DNA of 64,000 nt from contig NZ_MUNU01000017.1 of assembly GCF_002001085.1 (NCBI RefSeq), positions 248,001 to 312,000 of the forward strand. The letters are read 5' to 3'. Origin of the DNA: Rhodanobacter sp. B05. Its GTDB lineage: Bacteria; Pseudomonadota; Gammaproteobacteria; Xanthomonadales; Rhodanobacteraceae. The notes beneath the pieces were generated by a model. The model was not told the origin of the DNA. It ran no database searches and worked only from the letters and a program-made list of their open reading frames with translations. The position numbers and the translations under genes were made by a program. Of this stretch, positions 7,098 to 15,428 are shown one piece after another. The stretch's first letter is position 1, and each line of letters begins with the position of its first letter.

Positions 7098-8729
7098 ATG
7101 TCGGAGTTGTCGGTCTTGCGTCGTGCCGGGAATGGGAGTCGCGCTGCTGCGGTGCTTGCCCTGTGCCTGCTGTTTGCGGTGCCGGTGGCCCAGGCCATCG
7201 AGCCGTCATCGCAGCCGCGGATTCAATTGGCCGATGGCTGGATCGAAGGCAGGAGTGCGCCGGCGGGTGCCGTTCCGCTTGAGGAGTTCCAGGGCATCCC
7301 TTACGCGGCGCCGCCGGTGGGTGCATTGCGCTGGCAGCCGCCGCAGCCGGTCAAGCCGTGGAGCGGCGTGCGCCAGGTGCGGGATTTCGGGCCGCGCTGC
7401 ATGCAACTGCCGCTGTTCGGCGACATGGTGTTTCGCGCCGACGGCATGAGCGAGGACTGTCTCTATCTCAACGTCTGGAAACCGGCGCACGCCACCGGCA
7501 AGCTGCCGGTACTGGTGTACTTCTACGGCGGCGGCTTCGTGGCCGGCGACGGCTCGGAGAAGCGCTATGACGGCGCCAGCCTGGCCGGCAAGGGCATCGT
7601 CACGGTCACCGTGAACTACCGTCTCGGCGTGTTCGGTTTCTTCGCGCTGCCGGCGCTGGCCGACGAATCGCCGCGACACGCCGCCGGCAACTATGGCCTG
7701 CTCGACCAGGTGGCGGCGTTGCGCTGGGTACGCGCCAACATCGCCCGCTTCGGCGGCGATCCGGCGCAGGTGACGATAGCCGGTGAATCGGCCGGTTCGA
7801 TTGCGGTGAGTGCGCTGATGACCTCGCCGCTTTCGCGCGGCCTGTTCGCACGAGCCATCGGCGAGAGCGGTGCGCTGATCGCCCCGATCGCGCCGCTGTC
7901 GCTGGCCAAGATGGAAGAGAAGGGCACGGCGTTTGCGCGAAAGCTGGGCGTGGATTCGCTCAGCGCCCTGCGCGCGCTGCCGGCGGAGAAGCTGCTGCAG
8001 GCCACGCGCGACCAGGATGGCGATGCGGATGTCGACGTGGACGGCTGGTTTCTGAGCGAACCGCCGGCGGTCACCATGGCGCGCGGAAAACAGGCACAGG
8101 TGCCGTTGCTGCTGGGCTCCAATTCGCAGGAAGGGTTCTACACCGCGATCCTGAACAAGCAGCCACCCACGCCGGAAAATTACCGCGCGGCATTGCGCAA
8201 GCTGTTCGGCAACCAGGCGGAGCAGGCGCTGGCGCTGTACCCGGGAAACAGCGAGGCGGAGGTCGAGCGCTCGGCCACCGCGCTGGCCGGCGACTTCTTC
8301 ATCGCCCACACCACCTGGCGCTGGATGGATCTGCAGTGGCGGCACAGCCGTGCACCGGTCTACTTCTACTATTTTGCCCAGCCACGCCCGGCGAAGCGCC
8401 ATCCGGCGCCGGGCGAACAGCCGGACACCGGTGCGGTGCACAGCGGCGAGATCGAGTATGCGCTGGGCAACCTCGCCGGCAACGAGGTCTACGCCTGGAC
8501 CGCTGCCGACCGGCGGACTTCCGCGACGATGGAAGGCTATTTCGCGCAGTTCATCAAGACCGGCAACCCGAACGGGGCAGGCCTGCCGCATTGGCCTGCC
8601 GTGCGTGAATCGGACGGTGGGCTGCTGCATCAGGTGATCGCGGCGCACACCGGCACCGAAGTCGATCGGGGTGCGGCGCGCCAGGCGTTCCTGCAGCTTT
8701 TCTTCCAGACGCACGCCGACCCGCTTTGA
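7098..8729 (+). CDS. Type-B carboxylesterase, exported
   Basis: The 543-residue protein has a signal peptide (residues ~12-34, ending VAQA) and the complete carboxylesterase/lipase type B plan. EDCLYLNVW is the second family signature; the nucleophile S231 lies in GESAGS; an oxyanion-hole region YFYGGGFVAGDG precedes it; and a histidine in AVHSGEIEYALGN fits the catalytic position. It should hydrolyse carboxylic esters in the periplasm or outside the cell. Substrate is unknown. The ATG at 7098 is chosen because it opens directly on the signal peptide, although the frame is open further upstream. Confidence 0.87.
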   Translation: MSELSVLRRAGNGSRAAAVLALCLLFAVPVAQAIEPSSQPRIQLADGWIEGRSAPAGAVPLEEFQGIPYAAPPVGALRWQPPQPVKPWSGVRQVRDFGPRCMQLPLFGDMVFRADGMSEDCLYLNVWKPAHATGKLPVLVYFYGGGFVAGDGSEKRYDGASLAGKGIVTVTVNYRLGVFGFFALPALADESPRHAAGNYGLLDQVAALRWVRANIARFGGDPAQVTIAGESAGSIAVSALMTSPLSRGLFARAIGESGALIAPIAPLSLAKMEEKGTAFARKLGVDSLSALRALPAEKLLQATRDQDGDADVDVDGWFLSEPPAVTMARGKQAQVPLLLGSNSQEGFYTAILNKQPPTPENYRAALRKLFGNQAEQALALYPGNSEAEVERSATALAGDFFIAHTTWRWMDLQWRHSRAPVYFYYFAQPRPAKRHPAPGEQPDTGAVHSGEIEYALGNLAGNEVYAWTAADRRTSATMEGYFAQFIKTGNPNGAGLPHWPAVRESDGGLLHQVIAAHTGTEVDRGAARQAFLQLFFQTHADPL

Positions 8730-8771
8730 GCTGGTCGTGCGATGCCGTCAGTCATGGCAGTGGAGAGATTG

Positions 8772-10403
8772 ATGAAAAAATTTTCGGGATTGATCGCAGC
8801 CACGCTGTCGCTGATGTTCGCCGCCACCGCACCGGCCGCCGCGCCTGATGCGCAGAAGACGCGCACCTACATCGACCATGCCTGGTCCACGCTGACCCGC
8901 TCGATGGACGATTGCTCGGCGCTGGCCGACAGCAAGGTCGGCACCCGGCCGCTGCTGTACCTGCCTGCCGACCTGCCGCAGCCGCCCGGACTGGATGCGA
9001 TCGTCCGGCACTGCCACGTCGACGTGCGCGTGCTGCCGCAGGTCATCCGCCAGCTCGGCGACTTCCAGCCGGCGCGGCTGCCGCGGCAGGGCCTGCTGTA
9101 CTTGCCGAACCCGTACGTGGTGCCAGGCGGCTTCTTCAACGAGATGTATGGCTGGGACAGTTATTTCATCGTGCTGGGGTTGGTTGCCGATCACCGCGAG
9201 GCGCTGGCGCGGGGCATGGTCGACAACGCGCTGTTCGAGGTGGCGCATTACGGCGCGGTGCTCAACGCCAATCGCAGCTACTACCTGACCCGTTCGCAGC
9301 CGCCGTTCCTGTCCTCGATGATCCGCGCCGTGCTCGACGATCCGGCCAGCTTTCCCGACCAGGCGGCTGCCACCGCGTGGTTGCGCCAGGCTTATCCGCA
9401 GGCGGTACGCGATCACGCGACCTGGACGCGGCCCGAACATCGCGCCGGCGATACCGGGCTCGCGCGCTACTACGGCTACGGCGGCCCCAGTCCGGTGCTG
9501 GAAATGCAGGACAGCGATTACCTGCGCGGGGTAATCGACTGGCTGCTGGCGCATCCACGGCAGGATCCGGGTTACCTGATCAAGGCGTCGCAGCACCCTG
9601 ATGCGGCCGAAGTGGCGACGCTGAAGAAAACCAGCTGCGACGTGCAGGCGTCGATAGTGTGCGCCGGTGCGTGGTCGAAGGGCTATCGCCTGCGCGCCGA
9701 TTATTTCCTTGGCGACCGCGCGATGCGCGAGTCCGGTTTCGACACCACCTTCCGCATGGGCCCGTTCGGCGGTTCCACCCACCACTATGCACCGGTCGAT
9801 CTCAACAGCCTGTTGTATCGCTACGAGCGCGACCTGCACGATTTCGCCGTCCGGCTGGGACTCAGCGCGGACGCGAAGCGCTGGACCGCGGCCGCCGAGG
9901 CGCGACGCAAGGCGATCGACCGATATTTGTGGCGAGCGGATCGCGGCATGTACATGGACTACGACTTCGTCGCCGGCAAACCCTCGGACTACAACTTCGT
10001 CAGCAGCTACTATCCGCTGTGGGCCGGTGCCGCATCGCCTGAGCAGGCAGCCTCGCTGCGCAACAAGCTGCCCCTGTTCGAACGCAAGGGCGGCCTGCAG
10101 ATGAGCGATCACGACAGCGGCGCGCAGTGGGATGCGCCGTTCGGCTGGGCGCCGACCAACTGGCTGGCGATCAAGGGACTGGACGACTACGGCTTCCACG
10201 CCGACGCTCGTCGCCTGGCGCGCGAGTTCACCGCCACGATCGATCGCAGCTTCGCCGCCGATGGCACCATCCGCGAGAAATACAACATGGCCAGCGGCAA
10301 TGCCGACGTGAAGATCAGCGCGGGTTACAAGGCCAACGTGATCGGCTTCGGCTGGAGCAACGGCGTCTACCTGAAATTGCAGGGCCTGCTGCAAAAGCCA
10401 TGA
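8772..10403 (+). CDS. treA: Periplasmic trehalase, GH37
   Basis: Both GH37 signatures are present: PGGFFNEMYGWDSYF (near residue 119) and QWDAPFGWAPTNW (near residue 452). The N-terminus is a signal peptide (MKKFSGLIAATLSLMFAATAPAAA), so the enzyme should split trehalose to glucose in the periplasm. The length of 543 matches bacterial TreA. The ATG at 8772 has GGAGAG four bases upstream and is preferred over 8742. It follows the carboxylesterase gene by 42 bases in the same direction. Confidence 0.92.
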   Translation: MKKFSGLIAATLSLMFAATAPAAAPDAQKTRTYIDHAWSTLTRSMDDCSALADSKVGTRPLLYLPADLPQPPGLDAIVRHCHVDVRVLPQVIRQLGDFQPARLPRQGLLYLPNPYVVPGGFFNEMYGWDSYFIVLGLVADHREALARGMVDNALFEVAHYGAVLNANRSYYLTRSQPPFLSSMIRAVLDDPASFPDQAAATAWLRQAYPQAVRDHATWTRPEHRAGDTGLARYYGYGGPSPVLEMQDSDYLRGVIDWLLAHPRQDPGYLIKASQHPDAAEVATLKKTSCDVQASIVCAGAWSKGYRLRADYFLGDRAMRESGFDTTFRMGPFGGSTHHYAPVDLNSLLYRYERDLHDFAVRLGLSADAKRWTAAAEARRKAIDRYLWRADRGMYMDYDFVAGKPSDYNFVSSYYPLWAGAASPEQAASLRNKLPLFERKGGLQMSDHDSGAQWDAPFGWAPTNWLAIKGLDDYGFHADARRLAREFTATIDRSFAADGTIREKYNMASGNADVKISAGYKANVIGFGWSNGVYLKLQGLLQKP

Positions 10404-10502
10404 GGAGAGGCCAGGCACGCGCGTAATCGGTTACCCATGGCTTTGGTCATGGGTATCGACCGGCTCGATTGGGTAGGATCGGGGTTCCCCCATGCCGAGC
10501 TC

Positions 10503-12704
10503 ATGTCGATGAAACCCTCCCTCTCCCTGGCGATGACCATCGCGCTTACCAGTTCCGTCGCGGCGTTCGCCGATACGGGTTCGGACAAGCGCGAGTCGAC
10601 CCGCAGCCCCGAGCGGACCCAGGCAGCGGTCGCCAGCGCCAGCAGCAATCCGTTTTTCGCCGAAAGCACGCTGCCGCTGCATTACCCCGCCTTTGACAAG
10701 ATCACGGATCGCGATTTCGCGCCGGGCTTCGATCGCGGCATGGCCGACCAGCTGCAGGAAGTCCACATCATCGCGCAGCGCGCGGAGGCGCCGACGTTCG
10801 GCAACACTATCATCGCGCTGGAGCAGTCCGGGCAGATCCTCAAACGCACCTCGACCGTGTTCTTCAGCCTGGTCGGCGTGGAAAACAACGATGCACGCAA
10901 GGCGATCCAGGCCGAATACGCGCCGAAGCTGTCGGCGCACCGCGATGCCATCATGCTGAACCCGGCGCTGTTCGCACGCATCCAGAAGCTGTACGACACG
11001 CGGGGAAGCCTGGGACTGGATGCCGAAAGCGTGCGCCTGATCGAGCGCTACCACACCGATTTCGTGCGCGCGGGCGCCAGGCTGTCCGATGCCGACAAGG
11101 CGCACCTGAAAGAAATCAACGGCGAGCTGGCGAAGCTGGGCACGAAGTTCAGCCAGAACGTGCTGGCCGAGGTAAACGACTCGGCCGTGGTGGTCGATAC
11201 GAAGGGCGAACTGGCCGGCCTCACCGACGCGCAGATTGGCGCGGCTGCGGCCGCCGCCAAGGCGAAGGGACTGGACGGCAAATACGCGATCGCCCTGCTC
11301 AACACCACCGGCCAGCCGCCACTGGCGCAGCTGGAAAACCGTGCGTTGCGCGAGCGCCTTCAGAAGGCATCGGTCGCGCGCGGCAGTCGCGGCAACGCCT
11401 ATGACAACACCGCGATCGTGTCGCAGGTGATGAAGCTGCGCGCGGAGAAGGCGAAGATGCTCGGTTATCCGACCTGGGCCGCCTACGTGCTGGCCGACGA
11501 AACCGCGAAGACGCCGCAGGCGGTCAACGCCATGCTCGGCAAGCTGGCGCCGCCGGCGGTGGCGAACGCGAGGCGCGAAGGCGCGGCGCTGCAAGCGATG
11601 ATCGACCGGGAGCAGGCGGCCAGGGGCGAGCCGAGCTTCCAGCTCGCGCCGTGGGACTGGGCGTACTACACCGAAAAAGTGCGCGCTGACAAATACGACT
11701 TCGACGAGAGCCAGCTGAAGCCGTACCTCGAGATGAAGAACGTGCTGGAGAACGGCGTGTTCTTCGCCGCCGGCCAGCTCTACGGGCTCAGCTTCAAGCA
11801 GCGTACCGACCTGCCGGTGTACAACCCCGACGTGCTGGTCTACGACGTGCATGACGCCGACGGCAAGCAGCTGGCGATCTTCCTGGCCGACATGTACGCG
11901 CGCCCATCCAAGCGCGGCGGCGCGTGGATGAACTCCTACATCGACCAGTCCGCGCTGACCGGCAACCTGCCCATCGTGGCGAATCATCTCAACATCACCA
12001 GGCCGACCAGCGGCCCGACCCTGCTGAGCTGGGACGAGGTGACCACGATGTTCCATGAGTTCGGTCACGCGCTGCACGGCATGTTCTCGAACGTGAAGTA
12101 CCCTTATTTCAGCGGCACCAGCGTGCCGCGCGACTTCGTCGAGTTCCCCTCGCAGGTGAACGAGATGTGGGCGGACTGGCCCAGCGTGCTGGCGAACTAT
12201 GCGAAGCATTACCAGACCGGCGCGCCGATGCCGAAGGCACTGCTGGACAAGGTGCTGGCCAGCTCGAAGTTCAACCAGGGCTTCGCCACCACCGAGTACC
12301 TCGGCTCGGCGATGCTCGATCAGAGCTGGCACCAGATCGGCGCGGACCAGGTCCCCGCGGCCGACGGCGTGATGGCGTTCGAGGCGGCCGCGCTGAAGGC
12401 AAACGGTACCGACTACGCGCCGGTGCCGCCGCGCTATCGCACGCCGTACTTCAGTCACGTCATGGGCGGCTATGCGGCCGGCTACTACGCGTATATCTGG
12501 TCCGAAGTGCTGGATGCGAACACGGTGGAATGGATCAAGGCGCACGGCGGCCTGACCCGCGCCAACGGCGACCGCTTCCGCGCGACCCTGCTGTCGCGCG
12601 GCGGCAGTAAGGATGCGCTGCAGCTGTTTCGAGATTTCGCCGGCCACGAACCGCAGATCGAACCGCTGCTGAAGCGCCGCGGCCTGGATGGCAGCGTCGA
12701 CTGA
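10503..12704 (+). CDS. dcp: M3-family peptidyl-dipeptidase (Dcp-like), exported
   Basis: The 733-residue protein carries the M3 zinc motif HEFGHALHG (H518, E519) and the conserved downstream glutamate region EFPSQVNEMWA. A signal peptide ends near VAAFA, placing it in the periplasm. Dcp removes C-terminal dipeptides from peptides; oligopeptidase A-like activity cannot be excluded by sequence alone. ATG 10503 and ATG 10509 are both possible; GAG precedes the first at usable spacing. It stands as a single gene. Confidence 0.88.
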   Translation: MSMKPSLSLAMTIALTSSVAAFADTGSDKRESTRSPERTQAAVASASSNPFFAESTLPLHYPAFDKITDRDFAPGFDRGMADQLQEVHIIAQRAEAPTFGNTIIALEQSGQILKRTSTVFFSLVGVENNDARKAIQAEYAPKLSAHRDAIMLNPALFARIQKLYDTRGSLGLDAESVRLIERYHTDFVRAGARLSDADKAHLKEINGELAKLGTKFSQNVLAEVNDSAVVVDTKGELAGLTDAQIGAAAAAAKAKGLDGKYAIALLNTTGQPPLAQLENRALRERLQKASVARGSRGNAYDNTAIVSQVMKLRAEKAKMLGYPTWAAYVLADETAKTPQAVNAMLGKLAPPAVANARREGAALQAMIDREQAARGEPSFQLAPWDWAYYTEKVRADKYDFDESQLKPYLEMKNVLENGVFFAAGQLYGLSFKQRTDLPVYNPDVLVYDVHDADGKQLAIFLADMYARPSKRGGAWMNSYIDQSALTGNLPIVANHLNITRPTSGPTLLSWDEVTTMFHEFGHALHGMFSNVKYPYFSGTSVPRDFVEFPSQVNEMWADWPSVLANYAKHYQTGAPMPKALLDKVLASSKFNQGFATTEYLGSAMLDQSWHQIGADQVPAADGVMAFEAAALKANGTDYAPVPPRYRTPYFSHVMGGYAAGYYAYIWSEVLDANTVEWIKAHGGLTRANGDRFRATLLSRGGSKDALQLFRDFAGHEPQIEPLLKRRGLDGSVD

Positions 12705-12717
12705 TCGAAGTCGCCAT

Positions 12718-12830
12718 TCGAGACCATGAAGCCCTTCGGGGCGATCCGGATGGCTTCATGCCGCAGGCATGATTGGTCTTCGTGCTTGCGGCAAGCGCGG
12801 AAAGCGGCCGTTGTCCGGCCGGGCGCTCGG
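12718..12830. repeat. Hairpin-rich intergenic region
   Basis: Four short palindromes follow one another: ATGAAGCC/GGCTTCAT (outer arms 12726-12733 and 12752-12759), CATGCC-gca-GGCATG (12757-12771), GCTTG-cgg-CAAGC, and CGGCC/GGCCG. The flanking GAGACCA and TGGTCTTC also pair. No T-run follows, so it is not a standard terminator. It resembles in style the larger cluster at 27282. Confidence 0.4.
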
Positions 12831-12887
12831 ATGTATAAGCCGAAGACCGCGCCCGACCGGGTGTGGCCTGCCGGGGAACCACTGCTC

Positions 12888-13370
12888 ATGACGATCAATC
12901 GACCCTTATCGTTGGCTGCGCTGCTGATGAGCCTGCTTGTGCCGATGCTTGCCGGCGCCACCTCGCCGCGAGTCGCCGCGCATGCGGAGTTCTACCCGTC
13001 GCCCGATCCCGTGCTGAAGACGCTGCCGTTTTCCGAAGCGGTGCGCGCCGGCGATTTGCTGTTCGTCTCCGGCGAGATCGGCTCGCAGCCCGGCAAGATG
13101 GGCCTGGCGCCTGGCGGCATCACGGCCGAGGCGCGGCAGGCGATCGAGAACGTGCGCGGGATATTGCAGCGTCACGGCGCCACCCTGAGCGACGTGGTGG
13201 CGTGCACGGTATTCCTCGCCGACATGAAGGAGTGGCCAGCCTTCAACAACGTCTACAAGGAATACTTCAAGCCGCCGTTCCCCGCCCGCAGCGCGACCGG
13301 CGCCACGGGTCTTGCGCTGGGTGCGCGGGTCGAGTTGCAATGCACGGCCTATGTGCCGGGTACCAGGTAG
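12888..13370 (+). CDS. RidA-family protein with signal peptide
   Basis: The 160-residue protein has a Sec signal (LSLAALLMSLLVPMLAGA) and a full RidA/YjgF domain: LLFVSGEIG, ENVRGILQRHGATLSDVV, and PPFPARSATG with the conserved arginine that binds the substrate carboxylate. Cytosolic RidA hydrolyses reactive enamine/imine intermediates. Exported members are common in Xanthomonadales and their substrate is unknown. The ATG at 12888 is selected because it begins the signal peptide. Confidence 0.82.
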   Translation: MTINRPLSLAALLMSLLVPMLAGATSPRVAAHAEFYPSPDPVLKTLPFSEAVRAGDLLFVSGEIGSQPGKMGLAPGGITAEARQAIENVRGILQRHGATLSDVVACTVFLADMKEWPAFNNVYKEYFKPPFPARSATGATGLALGARVELQCTAYVPGTR

Positions 13371-13453
13371 ACAAGGCCAGACGGTCGAAGTCCCGGGCGA
13401 GGCTTGCGCAATCAGTTTGTCGAACTCAACAACCTCGTAATGACAGGAGGTCC

Positions 13454-14593
13454 ATGCATCGTCTCTCCGGTCTCGATCTGCTGCGCGCCATCGCCATCGT
13501 GTGGGTGATGCTGTTTCACTCCTTCATTGTCGGCGGTCTCGGCCCGCACTTCGCGTGGCTGTCGCGTTATGGCTGGGCCGGTGTGGACATCTTCTTCGTG
13601 CTCAGTGGCTTTCTGATCGGGTGTCAGGTGTTACGGCCACTGCAGCGCGGCGAAAGGTTTTCGTTTGCCGGCTTCTACGAACGCCGCGCATGGCGCATCC
13701 TGCCTGCGTTTGTGGTGGTGCTGGGGATTTATGTCCTGTTTCCGGTGCTGCGTGAGGCGTCCGGGTTGGCGCCATGGTGGCAGTTCGCGACCTTTACCCT
13801 GAACCTGCTGATCGACTATGGCCGTGATCAGACGTTTTCGCACGCATGGTCGCTGTGCGTGGAAGAGCATTTCTACTTGCTGCTTCCGCTATTGGCGTGG
13901 TGGCTGGTGCGCCGGCCATCGACGCTGAAGTTCGCTGCCATTTGTATCGGCGTGATCGCACTGGGCATCGTGTTGCGCAGTGGCGTCTGGCTGCATGACG
14001 CGGCGCTCAACCCGCCGCGCAACTGGTTCGTGGAGGACATCTACTATCCCACCTGGATGCGACTCGACGGATTGCTGATGGGCGTGATGCTGGCCGCTTT
14101 GCGGGTCTATCGAGCGCCGCTGTGGAAGCGCCTGCAACGGCGCGCCGGGATCGCGCTGATCGCTGGCCTCGCGGTTTCGGCACTGGCGTTGTGGCTGTTC
14201 CGCGATCGCACCGGCCTGCTGGCCAATGCGCTGGGTTGGCCCGTGCTCTCGTTCGGCTTTGCCCTGCTGGTGTTTGCCGGAGCGGATCGATCCAGCCTGA
14301 TCGGTCGCCTCAGCGTGCCCGGCGCAGGCTGGCTGGCAGGCATTTCCTACAGTCTGTATCTCAGTCACAAGATTGCCTTCCATCTGGTGCAGGCGACGTT
14401 GGCTTCGACGTTGCACGGGCACGGGCTGCTGGCCTTCGCCATGTATGGGCTTGCCGCCTTGCTGTTGGGTTCTGCATTGCATTACCTGGTCGAAAGGCCA
14501 TGCCTGAAATTGCGCGAGCGCAGGTCATGTCTTGCCAGTTCGGTTGCGGATACCGATGCCGACGATTCCCGAACCGTGCCGCAATCGGCGTGA
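13454..14593 (+). CDS. Acyltransferase 3 family membrane protein (OafA/YrhL type)
   Basis: The 379-residue protein has about ten membrane helices and the family's early motif: RLSGLDLLRAIAIVWVMLFH with the catalytic histidine, then FFVLSGFLIG and FYERRAWRILP. WSLCVEEHFYLL is the second conserved block. Such enzymes move acetyl or other acyl groups onto surface sugars at the inner membrane. A strong AGGAGGT lies just before the ATG. No glycan cluster is next to it, so the acceptor is unknown. It converges with the DUF1223 gene. Confidence 0.87.
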   Translation: MHRLSGLDLLRAIAIVWVMLFHSFIVGGLGPHFAWLSRYGWAGVDIFFVLSGFLIGCQVLRPLQRGERFSFAGFYERRAWRILPAFVVVLGIYVLFPVLREASGLAPWWQFATFTLNLLIDYGRDQTFSHAWSLCVEEHFYLLLPLLAWWLVRRPSTLKFAAICIGVIALGIVLRSGVWLHDAALNPPRNWFVEDIYYPTWMRLDGLLMGVMLAALRVYRAPLWKRLQRRAGIALIAGLAVSALALWLFRDRTGLLANALGWPVLSFGFALLVFAGADRSSLIGRLSVPGAGWLAGISYSLYLSHKIAFHLVQATLASTLHGHGLLAFAMYGLAALLLGSALHYLVERPCLKLRERRSCLASSVADTDADDSRTVPQSA

Positions 14594-14628
14594 AGTCCAC
14601 CGGGTTTGGCATGGGTCGTCTTTGTTGC

Positions 14629-15345
14629 TCAACGCAGCGGTGATGCCTTGGCTGCTCCGAGAACCGGGCCGCCGTTCTCGACCTGCACCAGCGCGGCGGT
14701 GACCAGGCCATCGTGTGACGATGGCGGCACGAGATACGAATGCGGGCTGCCATCCCAGCTGCCGAGATGGATCAGTTCACGCACCACGTTGCGCTGCGGC
14801 AGCGTGCGCCCGCGGTTTTCGCCGGCACCGATCGGGACTTCCAGCGTGCGTGGGTCGTAGCGCACCAGCCACACGTCGCAGCGGGAACCGGGTTGGCCCG
14901 CGCCCACGCTGAGTTGGTCATTGCGCCACGATACGGACGGGCCCTGCGCCCTGGCTTGGGCGATCGCCTGGTCCAGTCTTGCGCGATCGACGCCCACCAG
15001 ATCGGTTTGGCCGTCTATATAGACTTGCGGTGTCCACACCTGGTTGCGCCCGTGATGCCGGGCATAGGCCCATTGGCGATCGGTATAGGCGGCGCTGGCG
15101 AAGGTGTCCTTCCAGCCGAGGTTGTCCCAGTAGGTCACGCTCCAGTTCAAGGCAAGGATGTCTGGCTGGCCTGCGATCGCGTTGAGGTTGGCTTCGGCCG
15201 GAGGGCACGACGAACAGCCCTGGCTCTGGAACAGTTCCACCACTACCAAGGACGGTGCGGTTGCCGCGGGCTGTTCCGCATGGACGATGCCGCTTGAGCC
15301 CAGCAGCGCCAGCATGCCGAACAGCGAGGAAAGACGTTTGATCAT
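14629..15345 (-). CDS. DUF1223 exported thioredoxin-like protein
   Basis: The 238-residue protein has a signal peptide ending near VHA and then VELFQSQGCSSCPPAEANL, the defining start of DUF1223, whose fold is thioredoxin-like with a CxxC (CSSC). VTPQVYIDG-like sequence (VWTPQVYIDGQTDLVG) is the second family block. Function is not established; a periplasmic redox role is the usual suggestion. GGAGTG precedes ATG 15345. The frame remains open upstream to 16182, but that part lies inside the patatin gene in a different frame and is not used. Confidence 0.85.
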   Translation of the reverse strand: MIKRLSSLFGMLALLGSSGIVHAEQPAATAPSLVVVELFQSQGCSSCPPAEANLNAIAGQPDILALNWSVTYWDNLGWKDTFASAAYTDRQWAYARHHGRNQVWTPQVYIDGQTDLVGVDRARLDQAIAQARAQGPSVSWRNDQLSVGAGQPGSRCDVWLVRYDPRTLEVPIGAGENRGRTLPQRNVVRELIHLGSWDGSPHSYLVPPSSHDGLVTAALVQVENGGPVLGAAKASPLR

Positions 15346-15428
15346 GCTGCACACTCCAGTCGACATGCAGGGGACGGGGGCGACCGATACGTGTCGCATG
15401 GAAAGATTTCGCTGAGGCGCGCGCAGGG

